Source of the DNA: Finegoldia magna_J
Lineage (GTDB): Bacteria > Bacillota > Clostridia > Tissierellales > Peptoniphilaceae
Assembly (NCBI RefSeq): GCF_002243175.1
Contig: NZ_NDYF01000007.1
Coordinates: forward strand, 1-38,946
Reading direction: 5' to 3'
DNA: 38,946 nucleotides
Part shown: positions 38,918 to 38,946 of the stretch, one piece after another
Position numbering within the stretch: the first letter of the stretch is position 1
Layout: each line of letters starts with the position of its first letter
The notes under the pieces: model-generated
Seen by the model: only the letters and a program-made list of their open reading frames with translations
Database searches by the model: none
Told to the model about the DNA's origin: nothing
Made by a program: the position numbers and the translations under genes

Positions 38918-38946
38918 TTGACAAAATGAAATGATGATAGTAAACT
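38918..38946 (+). promoter_or_regulatory. Promoter at the right edge
   Basis: TTGACA at 38918-38923, 17-bp spacer, TAAACT at 38941-38946. It would drive the next gene, outside the window. A 7-bp inverted repeat GTAAAAC / GTTTTAC (38884-38890 and 38904-38910) lies just upstream. Confidence 0.6.

Overview
The window is a compact, low-GC, strongly A/T-biased bacterial chromosome segment. It has Gram-positive style Shine-Dalgarno sites (AGGAGG, AAGGAG), intrinsic terminators after most transcription units, a T-box leader, an L10-type ribosomal leader, a class III fructose-1,6-bisphosphatase, a Veg homologue and RNase M5. This is a Bacillota (Firmicutes) chromosome. The mix of anaerobe-type genes (aspartate ammonia-lyase, a molybdopterin oxidoreductase, a water-forming type NADH oxidase for oxygen defence, no respiratory chain genes) and the sequence style suggest an anaerobic coccus of the Peptoniphilaceae, most likely Finegoldia; that genus call is inference. 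I see no rRNA, tRNA, CRISPR array, prophage or intact insertion sequence.

Layout. 1-173: gene-free, with two terminator hairpins, a palindrome and possibly the end of a degraded mobile element. 174-4466: class III fbp (-), NADH oxidase (+) behind a promoter and a Rex-like operator, and a ZIP metal transporter (-). 4632-8289: dnaX-ybaB-recR (clamp loader and recombinational repair), then azlC-azlD (branched-chain amino acid export). 8338-10760 (-): a NIF3/CutA-like small protein and a molybdopterin oxidoreductase. 10844-13884: a glutaredoxin-like gene, a 287-base gap with a candidate small RNA on the minus strand, a BaiN/HI0933-type flavoprotein and a SAF-domain dehydrogenase. 14050-16995: aspA, a small membrane protein, a divergent gpsA. 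17111-22706: the conserved translation and protein-targeting cluster ylxM-ffh-rpsP-khpA-rimM-trmD-rplS-rbgA-rnhB-yraN. 22777-23880: a MogA-type gene and efp. 23957-28525: rpmG-secE-nusG-rplK-rplA, an AI-2E family permease, then rplJ-rplL. rpoBC does not follow rplL as it usually does. 28611-36626: T-box-controlled metG, then tatD-rnmV-rsmA, a glutaredoxin, a DUF1858 gene (-), mgtE, veg, a CPDC redox protein and ispE. This is the Bacillus metS-to-ispE gene order with redox and magnesium genes inserted. 36601-38776: murI and an M18 aminopeptidase. 38777-38946: promoter and terminator signals of the next unit.

How the parts work together. Most of the window is housekeeping: translation (seven r-proteins, EF-P, MetG, RimM/TrmD/RsmA), secretion (Ffh, SecE) and DNA metabolism (DnaX, RecR, RNase HII), arranged in tightly coupled operons with overlapping stop/start codons. 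Regulation readable from the sequence includes two copies of an L1-type hairpin before rplK and rplA, an L10 leader with an attenuator before rplJ, a T-box with an AUG specifier before metG, a Rex-like site before the NADH oxidase, and many promoters with an extended -10 (TGn) element. A scattered redox theme (NADH oxidase, three CxxC glutaredoxin-like proteins, a DUF1858 CxxC protein) fits an anaerobe that must withstand oxygen. The main candidates for something new are the minus-strand small RNA at about 11293-11209, whose hairpin loop carries an anti-Shine-Dalgarno CCTCC motif, and a 12-base motif shared by the leaders of two glutaredoxin genes.
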